Below are positions 17,806-26,906 of a stretch of 64,000 nucleotides of DNA, piece after piece (positions within the stretch are counted from its first letter, which is position 1; each line of letters opens with the position of its first letter). Position numbers and translations under genes: made by a program. The DNA is from an uncultured Campylobacter sp. (GTDB lineage: Bacteria; Campylobacterota; Campylobacteria; Campylobacterales; Campylobacteraceae). The stretch covers positions 62,001 through 126,000 of the forward strand of contig NZ_CAURPW010000001.1 of assembly GCF_963526985.1 (NCBI RefSeq). The letters are read 5' to 3'. The notes beneath the pieces were generated by a model, which was not told the origin of the DNA, made no database searches, and worked only from the letters and a program-made list of their open reading frames with translations.

Positions 17806-18162
17806 ATGAAAATTTGGCTGATTTTAGGGCTACTTTGCGGCGCGGCGTTTGCGAGCGATTTTATCACGAAAAACGAATACGCGAAGATGCTCTATCAAAA
17901 CCCGCGCGGCATCGGCTGCGACAAGTGTCACGGCAGCGGCGGCGAGGGCAGCGTGATCGCAAAATACAAAGAAGAAAATAAAAAAACCAAAGTAAAAGAG
18001 GAAAAGGAACTGGTAGCTCCTAGGATAAATAATCTTGATTTAGAGACGTTTAAAAAAGGCGTACTTGGCGCAAGGAGCATGATGCCCAGCTACTTTTTAA
18101 CCGACGAAGAGATAAATTTGCTTTACGAATACGTGATAAATTTTAATAAGGATAAAAAATGA
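17806..18162 (+). CDS. periplasmic monohaem c-type cytochrome
   Basis: 118 residues with a signal peptide cleaved after GAAFA (about residue 16). One haem site CDKCH (Cys38, Cys41, His42) and a likely axial Met at 92-93 in GARSMMPSYFL. A Lys/Glu-rich loop (EENKKTKVKEEKE) separates the two halves. Likely an electron carrier in the periplasm; the partner cannot be named. It overlaps hemL by 4 bp (ATGA), tying a haem protein to a haem-biosynthesis gene. Confidence 0.9.
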   Translation: MKIWLILGLLCGAAFASDFITKNEYAKMLYQNPRGIGCDKCHGSGGEGSVIAKYKEENKKTKVKEEKELVAPRINNLDLETFKKGVLGARSMMPSYFLTDEEINLLYEYVINFNKDKK

Positions 18163-19574
18163 CGAACAAAGAAGCTTTTGAACTGGCGAAAATTTATATC
18201 CCGGGCGGCGTGGATTCGCCCGTTCGCGCGTTTGGCAGCGTCGGCGGCGAGCCTTTTATAGTAGATCGCGGCGAGGGCGCGTATCTAGTCGATATCGAGG
18301 GCAATCGCTATCTGGACTTCATCCAGAGCTGGGGGCCGCTCATCTTTGGACACTGCGACCCGGATATCGAGAGCGCGGTGATAGCGACGGCTAAAAAAGG
18401 GCTTAGCTTTGGTGCTCCGTCAAATTTAGAAACAAGGCTAGCTAAACTAATCTGCGACGAGTTTATAAACGTAGAAAAGGTGCGCTTCGTAAGCTCGGGC
18501 ACCGAGGCCACGATGAGCGCGATACGCGTGGCGCGCGGCTTTAGCGGTAAGGACGGACTGATAAAATTTGAAGGCTGCTATCACGGGCATAGCGACGCGC
18601 TTTTGGTAAAGGCAGGCAGCGGCGCTACGACGTACGGCAACGCTTCAAGCGGCGGCGTGCCTGCCGATGTGGTAAAAAACACCTATCTAGCGCGCTACAA
18701 CGATTTAGAAAGCGTGCGAGCGATATTTGAGGCAAATAAGGGCAAAATCGGCGCTCTCATCATCGAGCCTATCGCGGGAAATATGGGGCTAGTGCCTGCT
18801 AGCAACGAGTTTTTAAGCGGGCTTAGGCGACTTTGCGACGAAAACGGCGCGGTGTTAATTTTTGACGAGGTTATGAGTGGATTTCGCGCGAGCAGGCGCG
18901 GATCGTTCGAATTTAACGGTATAAAGGCCGATCTAGTAACGTTTGGTAAAGTTATCGGCGGAGGTTGCCCGGCGGCAGCGTTTGGCGGACGGGCCGCTAT
19001 CATGGACTGCCTAAGTCCGCTAGGCGCAGTGTATCAAGCAGGCACGCTAAGCGGCAATCCCGTAGCTATGGCCGCAGGCATCGCAAGCCTAAGTAAAATT
19101 TTTGCCGACGAGGGTTTATACGCCGAGCTAAGTAAAAAGGCTAATTTGCTAATGAGAGGCTTTGCCGAGGCCGCTAAAAAGCACGGTATCGAGCTGCAAA
19201 CGACGGTGCGAGGCTCGATGTTCGGATTTTTCTTTAATCAAAACGAGGTTAAAAACTACGACGACGCGCTAAAAAGCGACGTGAATTTATACGCCAAATT
19301 TCACGCAAATATGCTAAAGCGCGGCGTTTATCTAGCGCCTAGCCAGTTTGAGACGGGCTTTGTTTGCAAGGCGATGAGCGACGAGGATATAGTTTTTGCA
19401 GTTAAGGCCGCCGACGAGAGCTTTGACGAGATCACGGACGAGATGCACGACGAGCACGAGAGGATGCAGGGCGTAAAAGCCAGGATCGCCGAGCTGGAGG
19501 AGCGGCTAAAAGAGGCAAAACTAGAGCGAGAAAAAATAAAAGAGCAGATAAAAAATAGTTGGGGATTTGTCTGA
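18159..19574 (+). CDS. hemL: glutamate-1-semialdehyde 2,1-aminomutase with C-terminal coiled-coil tail
   Basis: Forms 5-aminolevulinate from glutamate-1-semialdehyde using PLP, the C5 route to haem. PLP lysine is Lys264 in TFGKVIGGG; SSGTEATMSAIRVAR and FEGCYHGHSDALLVKAGSG are diagnostic. The catalytic core ends near residue 425, but the protein runs to 471: the extra ~45 residues (from DEMHDEHERMQG to KNSWGFV) form a charged, probably coiled-coil tail that the usual enzyme lacks. The stop overlaps the start of the AtpZ-like gene by one base. Confidence 0.95.
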   Translation: MTNKEAFELAKIYIPGGVDSPVRAFGSVGGEPFIVDRGEGAYLVDIEGNRYLDFIQSWGPLIFGHCDPDIESAVIATAKKGLSFGAPSNLETRLAKLICDEFINVEKVRFVSSGTEATMSAIRVARGFSGKDGLIKFEGCYHGHSDALLVKAGSGATTYGNASSGGVPADVVKNTYLARYNDLESVRAIFEANKGKIGALIIEPIAGNMGLVPASNEFLSGLRRLCDENGAVLIFDEVMSGFRASRRGSFEFNGIKADLVTFGKVIGGGCPAAAFGGRAAIMDCLSPLGAVYQAGTLSGNPVAMAAGIASLSKIFADEGLYAELSKKANLLMRGFAEAAKKHGIELQTTVRGSMFGFFFNQNEVKNYDDALKSDVNLYAKFHANMLKRGVYLAPSQFETGFVCKAMSDEDIVFAVKAADESFDEITDEMHDEHERMQGVKARIAELEERLKEAKLEREKIKEQIKNSWGFV

Positions 19575-19852
19575 TGGCTAGGATAAATTTAGGCGAGGTC
19601 GTAAAAGGCGCCGAGCAGCTAAGTCTTGGCATCTCTATCGTCGTAGCGATTCTTATCGGCTCTGGCGCGGGGTACTGGATCATGAAGGAAACGGGCTGGA
19701 CGTGGACGCTGTTTGCGGGCGTAGCTGTCGGTATCGCAGCAGCCGCGCTAAACATCAAAAAGGCCTACGACGCGCAGATAAAAAGCCTTGAGCAGCTAAA
19801 AGACGAGAGTAAAATTAAACCCACGAAAGACGACGACGAGGACGATGAGTGA
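19574..19852 (+). CDS. AtpZ/AtpI-like small membrane protein
   Basis: 92 residues with two transmembrane helices (about 15-35 and 42-62; ISIVVAILIGSGAGYWI and WTLFAGVAVGIAAAALNIKKAY) and an acidic C-terminal tail. The GxGxGYW and FxGxxxGxxAA...I patterns match the AtpZ/AtpI family, which assists F1Fo ATP synthase assembly or carries Mg/Ca. The start at 19574 follows the hemL stop (TGATG); a longer frame from 19559 would add five codons inside hemL. No ATP synthase genes are nearby. Confidence 0.82.
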   Translation: MARINLGEVVKGAEQLSLGISIVVAILIGSGAGYWIMKETGWTWTLFAGVAVGIAAAALNIKKAYDAQIKSLEQLKDESKIKPTKDDDEDDE

Positions 19853-20547
19853 ATTTTAAGCTCATTGCCGTTTACGGCGCGTTTGAGGCTTTGTTGTTGC
19901 TAAGCTCTGCGGTATTTGGCCGCGCGTGGTTTTACAGCTCGCAGGTCGCGTTTGCGGGCTCGCTTTTGGTGCTGTCCGCGACCTTTAGAGCCTACAAAAA
20001 ACGCGTGCAAAACGGCGTACGAGACTACGACGCCTGTGCGGACGACGACATAGACGAGTGGGGCGAAAATCACGAGGAGTTTCCTGATCGCCCAGCGGAG
20101 GCTAAATTTGACGGGCATGACCCGCACCGCAAAGACGCTAAATGCTTGGATGCGTTAAATTCGGAGGACTACGCAAAAACGGACGCGCAGCTAAATTTAA
20201 AAGACGAAAACGAGCGGGTTAAATTTGGCGAGCAAAATTTAAACGACGCAGGCCAAAGCGGCGGGTCAAATTTAAGCCTGGCAAACGAGTCAAATTTAAA
20301 CGAATCAAATCAAAATAGCGAAGCCAAGCCCTCAAAAAAGCAAAATTTCGCGCGTAATTTAAAGCAAAATTCGCCCAACTATTTCACCGCCTTCGTGCCT
20401 TTTCGGCTGATCGCGTATGCGGTTTTGGTCGTTGGATTTTTGGCGCTAAAAAGACAAGACAACCTTGATATCGCCGCGTTTTTGATCGCGCTTGCGGCGA
20501 TGCCCGCGGGCGCTTTGATATATGGAGTAAAAAGCAATGAGAAATAG
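19849..20547 (+). CDS. uncharacterised membrane protein with hydrophilic low-complexity insert
   Basis: 232 residues, GTG start overlapping the previous stop by 4 bp. Two N-terminal hydrophobic segments (about 1-45) and two C-terminal ones (about 178-226) flank ~130 polar residues rich in Asn, Asp, Glu and Lys with near-repeats such as NLSLANESNLNESNQNSE. The insert is encoded by DNA packed with AAATTT and AAATTTA words, unlike the flanking membrane parts, and looks like later expansion. The next gene starts inside its last codons, 11 bp before the stop. No family recognised. Confidence 0.75.
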   Translation: MNFKLIAVYGAFEALLLLSSAVFGRAWFYSSQVAFAGSLLVLSATFRAYKKRVQNGVRDYDACADDDIDEWGENHEEFPDRPAEAKFDGHDPHRKDAKCLDALNSEDYAKTDAQLNLKDENERVKFGEQNLNDAGQSGGSNLSLANESNLNESNQNSEAKPSKKQNFARNLKQNSPNYFTAFVPFRLIAYAVLVVGFLALKRQDNLDIAAFLIALAAMPAGALIYGVKSNEK

Positions 20548-21733
20548 CTCGATAATAACGATTAGATCGATGTTTGCACTATTTGTGGGGATGGCGTTTT
20601 TGTTTGTGGGAAACGGCCTCATCATCAGCTCTGCGGGCGTCGAGCTAAAAAAAATGGGCGCGGACGAGCTAGAGACGGGATTTGTCATCGCGGTATTTTT
20701 CGTTGGAGCTATGATAGCTACGATATTTTCGCACAAAATCGTCTCAAAAGTCGGCCACATCAGGAGCTTTGGGATATTTGCGTCGCTTTTTGGTATCGCG
20801 GCGATGTTTCACGACCTTAGCCAAAATCTCTACTTTTGGGCGTTTTTGCGCGGGTGTTTGGGATTTTGCTACTACTCGATCTTGATGATAATCGAAAGCT
20901 GGCTCAACGCGCGCGCTAGAAACGAAGTGCGCTCGCGAGTACTGGCATTTTACGAGATCACGTTTTACGTATGTTTTGGGCTGGGCATCCTCGTGCTATC
21001 GCTAAATTTATCCACTTCTCACGTGCTTTTGCTTAGCGCGGCGTTTATTTTGTTTTCGAGTATTCCTTTAAATTTAATCCGCATCAAAGAGCCGCCGATC
21101 CCCGAAAAAAAGAGCGTCTCGATCCCGAAGGTCTTTGCGCTCGTGCCTTTGGCGCTCATTACCAGCATCGTGGCGGGCATCCTCATAAACGGCTTTTTTG
21201 CGATGGCTAGCGTTTATATCCTGCTGCAAGGATACGGCGCGAGGGAGGTTTCGTTTTTTATGACCGTCGCGATGGCGGGCGGCTTTATCGCCCACTCTCT
21301 CATCGGCGGTTTTTCGGATAAATTCGGCCGCCGCCCCGCGATAATGTGCTGCGCGGGCGTGTCGCTATTTGCGGCTATTTGCTTTTTGGCGCTTAAGCCC
21401 TCTATCTACGCGCAGTATGTTTTGTCGTTTTTTCTAGGCTCGGGAGCCTTTTGTCTCTATGCGTTATCGCTTGCCCGCGCCAACGACGTTTTAAAACATA
21501 AAAATCAAGGCATCGAAGTAGGGCGTGCCGTACTTTTTAGTTACTCTTTCGGCTCGCTTCTTTCGTCCGTGATAATGGGCGCTAGCATGCAAATTTTAGG
21601 CTTTGACGGCTTTATGTGGGTTTACGTGGCGTTGCTTGCGTTTCTCATCGCGTTTTGCCTCACGCAAAAGACCGTTCCGCTTGAAAGCAGAAGCGACTTT
21701 GAGCACAGCCCCGGCACGATGGCAAATAGCTAA
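20537..21733 (+). CDS. major facilitator superfamily transporter
   Basis: 398 residues with 12 predicted hydrophobic segments. The MFS loop 2-3 motif appears in modified form (FSHKIVSKVGHIRSFG) and again after TM8 as GGFSDKFGRRPAIM, the classic G.laDr.GRR pattern. It resembles the YcaD/Cj0850-type putative efflux proteins; substrate unknown. It overlaps the upstream gene by 11 bp, so it is the last member of the cytochrome c-hemL-AtpZ run; the FliK-like gene begins 30 bp after. Confidence 0.88.
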   Translation: MRNSSIITIRSMFALFVGMAFLFVGNGLIISSAGVELKKMGADELETGFVIAVFFVGAMIATIFSHKIVSKVGHIRSFGIFASLFGIAAMFHDLSQNLYFWAFLRGCLGFCYYSILMIIESWLNARARNEVRSRVLAFYEITFYVCFGLGILVLSLNLSTSHVLLLSAAFILFSSIPLNLIRIKEPPIPEKKSVSIPKVFALVPLALITSIVAGILINGFFAMASVYILLQGYGAREVSFFMTVAMAGGFIAHSLIGGFSDKFGRRPAIMCCAGVSLFAAICFLALKPSIYAQYVLSFFLGSGAFCLYALSLARANDVLKHKNQGIEVGRAVLFSYSFGSLLSSVIMGASMQILGFDGFMWVYVALLAFLIAFCLTQKTVPLESRSDFEHSPGTMANS

Positions 21734-21763
21734 TGAAAATCTCAAATTTGACGATATAGCCGT

Positions 21764-23461
21764 ATGGAATCAGTAAATAACGCTATAGGCTCGCAAATCG
21801 CGACCCAGTCCGCAGTCGGCGGCGCGCTACCCAAAACAGGCGGAGTAGGCGGCGCAAACGCCGGACAGACGGGTCAGGCGGGCGAAACCAAAAATCTTTT
21901 TAAAAATCAGCCCGCGCCCTCGCAAAATTTAGACTCCGAAGCCGCAGATAACGCCGTAAAGGATTTAGACAAGCTCGTAAATAAGCTTTTAGACGAGCTA
22001 AAATCAAGCCCTACGCAGGCCAAAGAGCTGGCCGCGCAGGCTAAAAATCTCCAGCTCTCGCCAAATCTCGCAAAAGATATGAAAAGCCTCGTCGCGCTTG
22101 CCGAAAATGAGCCCGATCTAAAGGAATTCGCGCTTAAACTAAAGGAGTTTTTAAAACCCGTCGCCGATCTAAAAAACGCGCCGCTAAACGAGCAGATAAA
22201 AAACTCGGGCATCATGCTGGAGGCAAATTTAAAAGACGCGCTAAACGGCAAATTTAACCTACCCAGCGCGATAAATAAGCTCTTCGGCGACATAAAAAAT
22301 CTCTCCAATCAGCAGCTTTTGGAGCAAATTTCAGCCTTGGCTAAGGATGATAGCCTAAGCACGAACGAGAGCTTTGCGAGGCTTGATCAAATTTTACAAA
22401 ACGCTAAAACTGCGGCCAAAGATACGCTAGCGGGCTCGCCTTTTAAACAGCTTTTTGAGATCGCTGATAAGCTCGAAAACGCGGCTAAATTTATGGATAA
22501 GCAAGCAAACGCGATGAGCGGTAGCGGACTAAGCCTAAACGAAAAAACTCTAAACGCCGAGCTAAATAAAGTCTCGCAGCTGCTGGCAAACGCGGGCGAA
22601 AAAATGCAAAATTTAAACAGCGAAAAGCTAGGTCAAAACAGGGGTTTTGCTTTAAATTTCGCCGAGCTAAAAAGCGCGATAAAAGATCTAACGGACGAGC
22701 TTGGCGCGCTTGCGGCCTCGCAGGATAAATTTAACGATTTCGCGCAAAAAATCGTCCGAGACGGCGCGGAAGGAAGCGAGGGTGCAACGCTGCAAGACAA
22801 ACTACAAAATGCGGCTAGAAAGTTAAATTTCGCCTTGCAAATCGCCGATAAAGCGGGCTTTGAAGCAAAAAATAACTTAGATGAAGTCGGCAAGCTAATC
22901 AAGCAGCAAAATATAGCTCGCGGCGAGCTTGGCGCAGTGACGCCAAAAAGCGCCGAAGAGACGGCAAAACTCCTGCAAAACGACGTAAAAAGCGCGCTTT
23001 TAAACATGCAGTCAAAGTCTCCGGATGCTAGCCCCGTAAAAGACGCCGCCTCAAAGCTACTCGCTCAAATCGAGATGCACCAGCTAGCCTCCGCGGCCGC
23101 AGGCGGCGTGCAGACCTATCTGCCCTACGTCTGGGAGGGCGTAGAGGGCGGAAATATCAGGTTTAAGCAGGGCAAAAAGCAAAAGCACTACGCGCAAATC
23201 GACCTAAATTTTCAAAATTTCGGCCAAATCAACATCATGATGGTGCTTAGCGAAAACAAATACATCGACCTTGCGATCGCGACGCAAAAAGAGGAGTTTA
23301 AGGAGCTCATCTTAAGCGGCGCGAAGGAGCTAAAAAGGGCTATCGGCGAGCAGGGGCTGATAGTGTCGAATTTTAGCCTAAAAACCATGCCAAAGCTGCG
23401 TCTTAGCGGCGTTTACGGCGGTCTGGATAAGCTTGATATGGGCTTTGATAAAAAGGCGTAA
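21764..23461 (+). CDS. FliK-like flagellar hook-length control-related protein
   Basis: 565 residues. About 450 residues are helical, Ala/Lys/Asn-rich and low in hydrophobics, like the secreted ruler part of FliK. The C-terminal ~110 residues (LPYVWEGVEGGNIRFKQG..., QIDLNFQNFGQINIMMVL..., LKELKRAIGEQGLIVSNFSL) have the alternating beta pattern of the Flg_hook domain, where the protein contacts FlhB. The directly adjacent FlhB C-terminal homologue supports a role in export-substrate switching. C. jejuni has the same pair apart from its true fliK elsewhere, from memory. Function inferred. Confidence 0.72.
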   Translation: MESVNNAIGSQIATQSAVGGALPKTGGVGGANAGQTGQAGETKNLFKNQPAPSQNLDSEAADNAVKDLDKLVNKLLDELKSSPTQAKELAAQAKNLQLSPNLAKDMKSLVALAENEPDLKEFALKLKEFLKPVADLKNAPLNEQIKNSGIMLEANLKDALNGKFNLPSAINKLFGDIKNLSNQQLLEQISALAKDDSLSTNESFARLDQILQNAKTAAKDTLAGSPFKQLFEIADKLENAAKFMDKQANAMSGSGLSLNEKTLNAELNKVSQLLANAGEKMQNLNSEKLGQNRGFALNFAELKSAIKDLTDELGALAASQDKFNDFAQKIVRDGAEGSEGATLQDKLQNAARKLNFALQIADKAGFEAKNNLDEVGKLIKQQNIARGELGAVTPKSAEETAKLLQNDVKSALLNMQSKSPDASPVKDAASKLLAQIEMHQLASAAAGGVQTYLPYVWEGVEGGNIRFKQGKKQKHYAQIDLNFQNFGQINIMMVLSENKYIDLAIATQKEEFKELILSGAKELKRAIGEQGLIVSNFSLKTMPKLRLSGVYGGLDKLDMGFDKKA

Positions 23462-23463
23462 AT

Positions 23464-23733
23464 TTGGCAAAAGTGCAAAAAACTAAAAAAGCCGTGGCTC
23501 TTGGCTACAACCGTCAAAAAGATAATGCCCCAAAAGTGCTGGCGACGGGTTCGGGCGAAGTGGCGAAAAACATCATAAATCTAGCCAAATCTCACGACAT
23601 TCCGATCAAAGAAGATGCCGATCTAATCGAGGTTCTAAGCAAGGTCGATCTAAACGAGGAAGTCCCGCCAAATCTCTATAAGGCAGTCGCCGAAATCTTT
23701 AGCTTTTTGTATCAAATGACGAATAAAAAATAG
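23464..23733 (+). CDS. flhX: FlhX: stand-alone FlhB C-terminal domain protein
   Basis: 89 residues corresponding to the part of FlhB just after its NPTH autocleavage site: KKAVALGYNRQKDNAPKVLATG through PPNLYKAVAEIFSFLYQM. There is no membrane domain and no NPTH motif, so it starts where the FlhB-CC fragment starts. In Helicobacter and Campylobacter such proteins have been reported to act as a spare for cleaved FlhB-CC. The start is TTG at 23464, 3 bp after the FliK-like stop; an alternative start was not found. Part of the flagellar type III export switch by inference. Confidence 0.88.
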   Translation: MAKVQKTKKAVALGYNRQKDNAPKVLATGSGEVAKNIINLAKSHDIPIKEDADLIEVLSKVDLNEEVPPNLYKAVAEIFSFLYQMTNKK

Positions 23734-23806
23734 AGCGCTTACGGCAAAATGAAGCGAGGGCAGGTTGCTTTCAAACGCAAATTTGAGCGCGAACTAGGAA
23801 ATTTAA

Positions 23807-23995
23807 ATGAAAAAGACGGTCGGGATAATAGCGATTTTAGCCTTGCCTTTGTTGATCTTATTTTCGGCTCTAGTTTTTGCTAGCGGTAACGGCTCAAAAG
23901 GCACAAACTACCCAAAATACGTGCTTGAAAAAACGGTAACGCACGATAAAAAAGAGCCTCATCTAAAGAATATAAAACCGCCCGCTATCAAGTAA
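23807..23995 (+). CDS. small membrane-anchored or secreted protein
   Basis: 62 residues: an N-terminal hydrophobic helix (about 4-25, VGIIAILALPLLILFSALVF) preceded by two Lys, then a basic tail ending KEPHLKNIKPPAIK. ASG after the hydrophobic core could be a signal-peptidase site, leaving a ~36-residue peptide; otherwise it is a single-pass protein. A weak AGGAA site precedes the ATG. The hydrophobic core and codon use look genuine, but no family is recognised. Confidence 0.6.
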   Translation: MKKTVGIIAILALPLLILFSALVFASGNGSKGTNYPKYVLEKTVTHDKKEPHLKNIKPPAIK

Positions 23996-24169
23996 AATTT
24001 GACGACTATTCCGCCGCTATTGCAAGCGCAAAAATCTCATCCAAAATTTACCGCGACATTTAGCTAACATAAAATTATTTGCATTATTTTATGTATTTTT
24101 GCCTTATAGCTAAATTTAATACGAATAAAGATAAAATAGCCGTAAAATTAACTCAAAAACGGAATAAAT

Positions 24170-24733
24170 TTGAAACAAAAACTGGTCTTAGTCGGCGCCT
24201 CGACGGGCGGTCCGGGACATTTAAAAAGGCTTTTTAAAGGGCTTGAGCTAAACGGGGCTAGCGTCGTTATCGCGCAGCATATGAGCCTGGCTTTCATCCC
24301 TAGTTTTATCTCGCAGTTTGACAAGGAGTGCGCGGCGCAGGTTGTGATGCTGGGCGCGCCCACGCAGCTAAAAAGCGCGATATATATCTGCGAAAAAAAC
24401 TCCGAGATAATCTCTGCTAGCCCCCTAATGGCGGGCATGTGCTCGCCGGCAAAGGAGACCACGTATAACCCAAACGTAGACGTGCTTTTTCACTCCGGCG
24501 TGCAGGCTTGTAAGTTTGCCGACGTCATGGCGATCCTGCTAACTGGCATCGGCGACGACGGTGCGCGCGGACTAAACGAGCTATATAAAGTAGGCGCTAA
24601 ATGCATCGCCGAAAGCGAGGAGAGCGCGATCGTCTACGGTATGCCAAAACGCGCGAAAGAAATCAACGCAAATTTAAAGTCGCTACCCATCGGCGGTATA
24701 AGAGCGGAACTAGAAAGGTTTTTACATGCTTGA
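24170..24733 (+). CDS. cheB: CheB methylesterase lacking the receiver domain
   Basis: Demethylates/deamidates chemoreceptors. 187 residues make only the catalytic domain: catalytic Ser in GASTGGPGHL (about 9-18), His in AQHMS (about 43), Asp in LLTGIGDDGARG. The CheY-like receiver and linker of standard CheB are missing, as in C. jejuni, so activity should not be controlled by CheA phosphorylation. The TTG start at 24170 lies close to the AT-rich leader. It overlaps cheR by 8 bp. Confidence 0.95.
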   Translation: MKQKLVLVGASTGGPGHLKRLFKGLELNGASVVIAQHMSLAFIPSFISQFDKECAAQVVMLGAPTQLKSAIYICEKNSEIISASPLMAGMCSPAKETTYNPNVDVLFHSGVQACKFADVMAILLTGIGDDGARGLNELYKVGAKCIAESEESAIVYGMPKRAKEINANLKSLPIGGIRAELERFLHA

Positions 24734-25532
24734 AAATACAAATTTGACGCCCGCTCCTAGCGATGCGGCAGGGCTGAATAAATTCGTCGAAGTCGTCAAA
24801 AATATGTGCGGCGTGGATCTGGAGTCCAAAAAGGACATGATAAAGCAGCGCCTAATAAATTTCTGCCAAGCAAACGAAATTCCAAGCTTTGAAGCGTTAA
24901 GTTCAAAAGTCGTCGTAGACCGCTTTATGAGGCAAGAAATCGTAAATTTAATCACCACGAACGAGACTTATTTTTACAGAGAGTTGCCGCAGCTACAAGC
25001 CGCGATCTACTATGCCAGAGAGGAGCTTGATAGCGTGCGGATACTGTGCGCGCCGTGCTCGACGGGCGATGAGGCGTACTCGCTAGGTATGCTCGCGCAT
25101 TCAAATTTGCTCGACGTAAACCGCGTTAGCATCGTTGGTATCGACATAAATTCCGAGGCTATCGATAGCTGTAAAAAGGGTGTTTATAGCGAGCGTTCAT
25201 TGCACCGCTTAAACGACAATCAAAAAAATATCTACTTCACAAAACGCGACGGCAAGTACGAAATCAAGCGCGCGATGCTACCTAGATGCGAGTTTAGCGT
25301 GGTAAATATCTTTGACGACGCGATATTTAAGCTCGGCAAATTCGACATCATTTTCTCGCGAAATATGATGATTTATTTTAACGAGGAATTTAAGCTAAAA
25401 ACGGTCGAGCGCTTTCATAAAATTTTGAGCGATCACGGCAGACTCTACGTCGGACACGCCGACTTGGTGCCGTTTACGACGCTTTATAAAAAGCATATTT
25501 CAAACGGAACGACTTATTACGCTAAGGCCTGA
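24726..25532 (+). CDS. cheR: chemoreceptor glutamate methyltransferase CheR
   Basis: Methylates chemoreceptor glutamates with SAM. It has an N-terminal helical domain, then TTNETYFYRE (about 78-87), the SAM motif region ILCAPCSTGDEAYSLGM and VGIDINSEAIDSC, and FDIIFSRNMMIYFN, all typical. 268 residues is normal. Genes cheB and cheR overlap, giving balanced production of the adaptation pair. No receptor gene is in the window. Confidence 0.95.
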   Translation: MLENTNLTPAPSDAAGLNKFVEVVKNMCGVDLESKKDMIKQRLINFCQANEIPSFEALSSKVVVDRFMRQEIVNLITTNETYFYRELPQLQAAIYYAREELDSVRILCAPCSTGDEAYSLGMLAHSNLLDVNRVSIVGIDINSEAIDSCKKGVYSERSLHRLNDNQKNIYFTKRDGKYEIKRAMLPRCEFSVVNIFDDAIFKLGKFDIIFSRNMMIYFNEEFKLKTVERFHKILSDHGRLYVGHADLVPFTTLYKKHISNGTTYYAKA

Positions 25533-25665
25533 GCGGGGTAAATTTGGGTCAAATTCGGCTCAAATTTGCTTAAATTTGACGCGAGCGGACGGCTACGTTT
25601 TTTGACGCGGACAGTAAATTTGTGCGTTTAAATTTGCCTTGCTAAACCCGCGCCGCAGGGCAAAT

Positions 25666-26868
25666 TTACGCTAGTTCGTCTTTATAAATTTTACGCACGA
25701 ATATCCAATAAATCGCTCCGGCAAAAAACATACAGCCTATTAGCGCCGTGATCAGCGAGAGGCTAAGTCCTAGCTCAAAAAGAAGTCCTATGCCGCTAGA
25801 AATCACCGCCGCGACGCCTAGATAAACCATATCGTTATAGGCGATGATGCGGCCGTAAAATGCCGGATCGCACTTTTGCTGGATGAGCGTGTAGGTGTAG
25901 CTCCAAAGAGTCGAGGTGAAAAATCCCGCGCAAAAAATCCCGATAAATCCGATATAAAAGTTAAACTGTAGCGTGCTCCATGCGATGACGCCAAGCCCAT
26001 GCCCGACGTAGATATAGACTAGATTGGAGTTTGAGACGAATTTGCTAAGCACGAGCGGACCGACGATAAGGGCGACGGCGCGGCAGGCGTTTATGTAGCC
26101 GATGATGAGCGACGCTGAGAGCAGGCCAGCATACGGATAGTCGGCTAGCAGAGCCACGAGCGCGTCGTAGCTAGTCACGCCAACTACGGCGTGTAGCATG
26201 ATGAGATGTGCGATGAGAGGGTTTTGTTTTACGTATTTTAGGCCGTTTTTTAGCATCTCTCGGACTTTTTCGCCGCCTTTTTTAGCTCGCACGGCGATAT
26301 CCGTTTTAAGCAGGATGATAAGCGCCGCACCGTAAAGAGCGCAGTCAAGCAAAAAGGCGCTTTTAATCCCGAAAAAATGGATATAAATGCCCGCTAGCCC
26401 CATACCTGCGGTGTATGAAAAGGCCCAGATGAGCGAGTGGATCTCGTTTGCGGTTTTTAGGTCGTCTTTGTTTAAAATTTTAGGAAACAAGCTCATCTCG
26501 ACCTGAAAATACGTCCCGCCGGCCCCGACTCTGATAAATATTATCGCAAATAGCAGCCACATCAAGGAGAGTTTGTCGATAAAAACGAGCATAAAAACAG
26601 TCACCATCTCTACGACCGTGAGCGCTATTAGCATAGGCTTGGGGCTAAATTTATCCACTACGATACCGCTAAAAGGCGATAGTAGCACGCCCGGCACGAA
26701 AGCTAGCGCAGCCGCCGCCGTGATCGCCCAAACGGGCGCGTCAAGCTCGATAAGTAGCGTAAAAATGCCCGTGTGCGAGAACCAAACGCCGAAATAGCAA
26801 ATCAGCTGTATGAGCGAGAGGCGAGCGAAAACGGGCTGCGTTTTTAGTAGGGTTATAAATTTATTCAT
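25666..26868 (-). CDS. MFS efflux-type transporter (EntS/MFS_3-like)
   Basis: 400 residues with 12 hydrophobic segments. The loop 2-3 motif reads SPFSGIVVDKFSPKPML, and the layout FARLSLIQLICYFGVWF at the start resembles the EntS/MFS_3 and macrolide-efflux MFS group. Substrate is unknown. It faces cheR convergently (133-bp gap with AAATTT words). The next minus-strand gene upstream, an NlpE-like lipoprotein, stops 38 bp before, so cotranscription is possible. Confidence 0.87.
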   Translation of the reverse strand: MNKFITLLKTQPVFARLSLIQLICYFGVWFSHTGIFTLLIELDAPVWAITAAAALAFVPGVLLSPFSGIVVDKFSPKPMLIALTVVEMVTVFMLVFIDKLSLMWLLFAIIFIRVGAGGTYFQVEMSLFPKILNKDDLKTANEIHSLIWAFSYTAGMGLAGIYIHFFGIKSAFLLDCALYGAALIILLKTDIAVRAKKGGEKVREMLKNGLKYVKQNPLIAHLIMLHAVVGVTSYDALVALLADYPYAGLLSASLIIGYINACRAVALIVGPLVLSKFVSNSNLVYIYVGHGLGVIAWSTLQFNFYIGFIGIFCAGFFTSTLWSYTYTLIQQKCDPAFYGRIIAYNDMVYLGVAAVISSGIGLLFELGLSLSLITALIGCMFFAGAIYWIFVRKIYKDELA

Positions 26869-26906
26869 TTTGGCTTCGGGTCAAATTTGAGCGCTAAATT
26901 TGCCGC

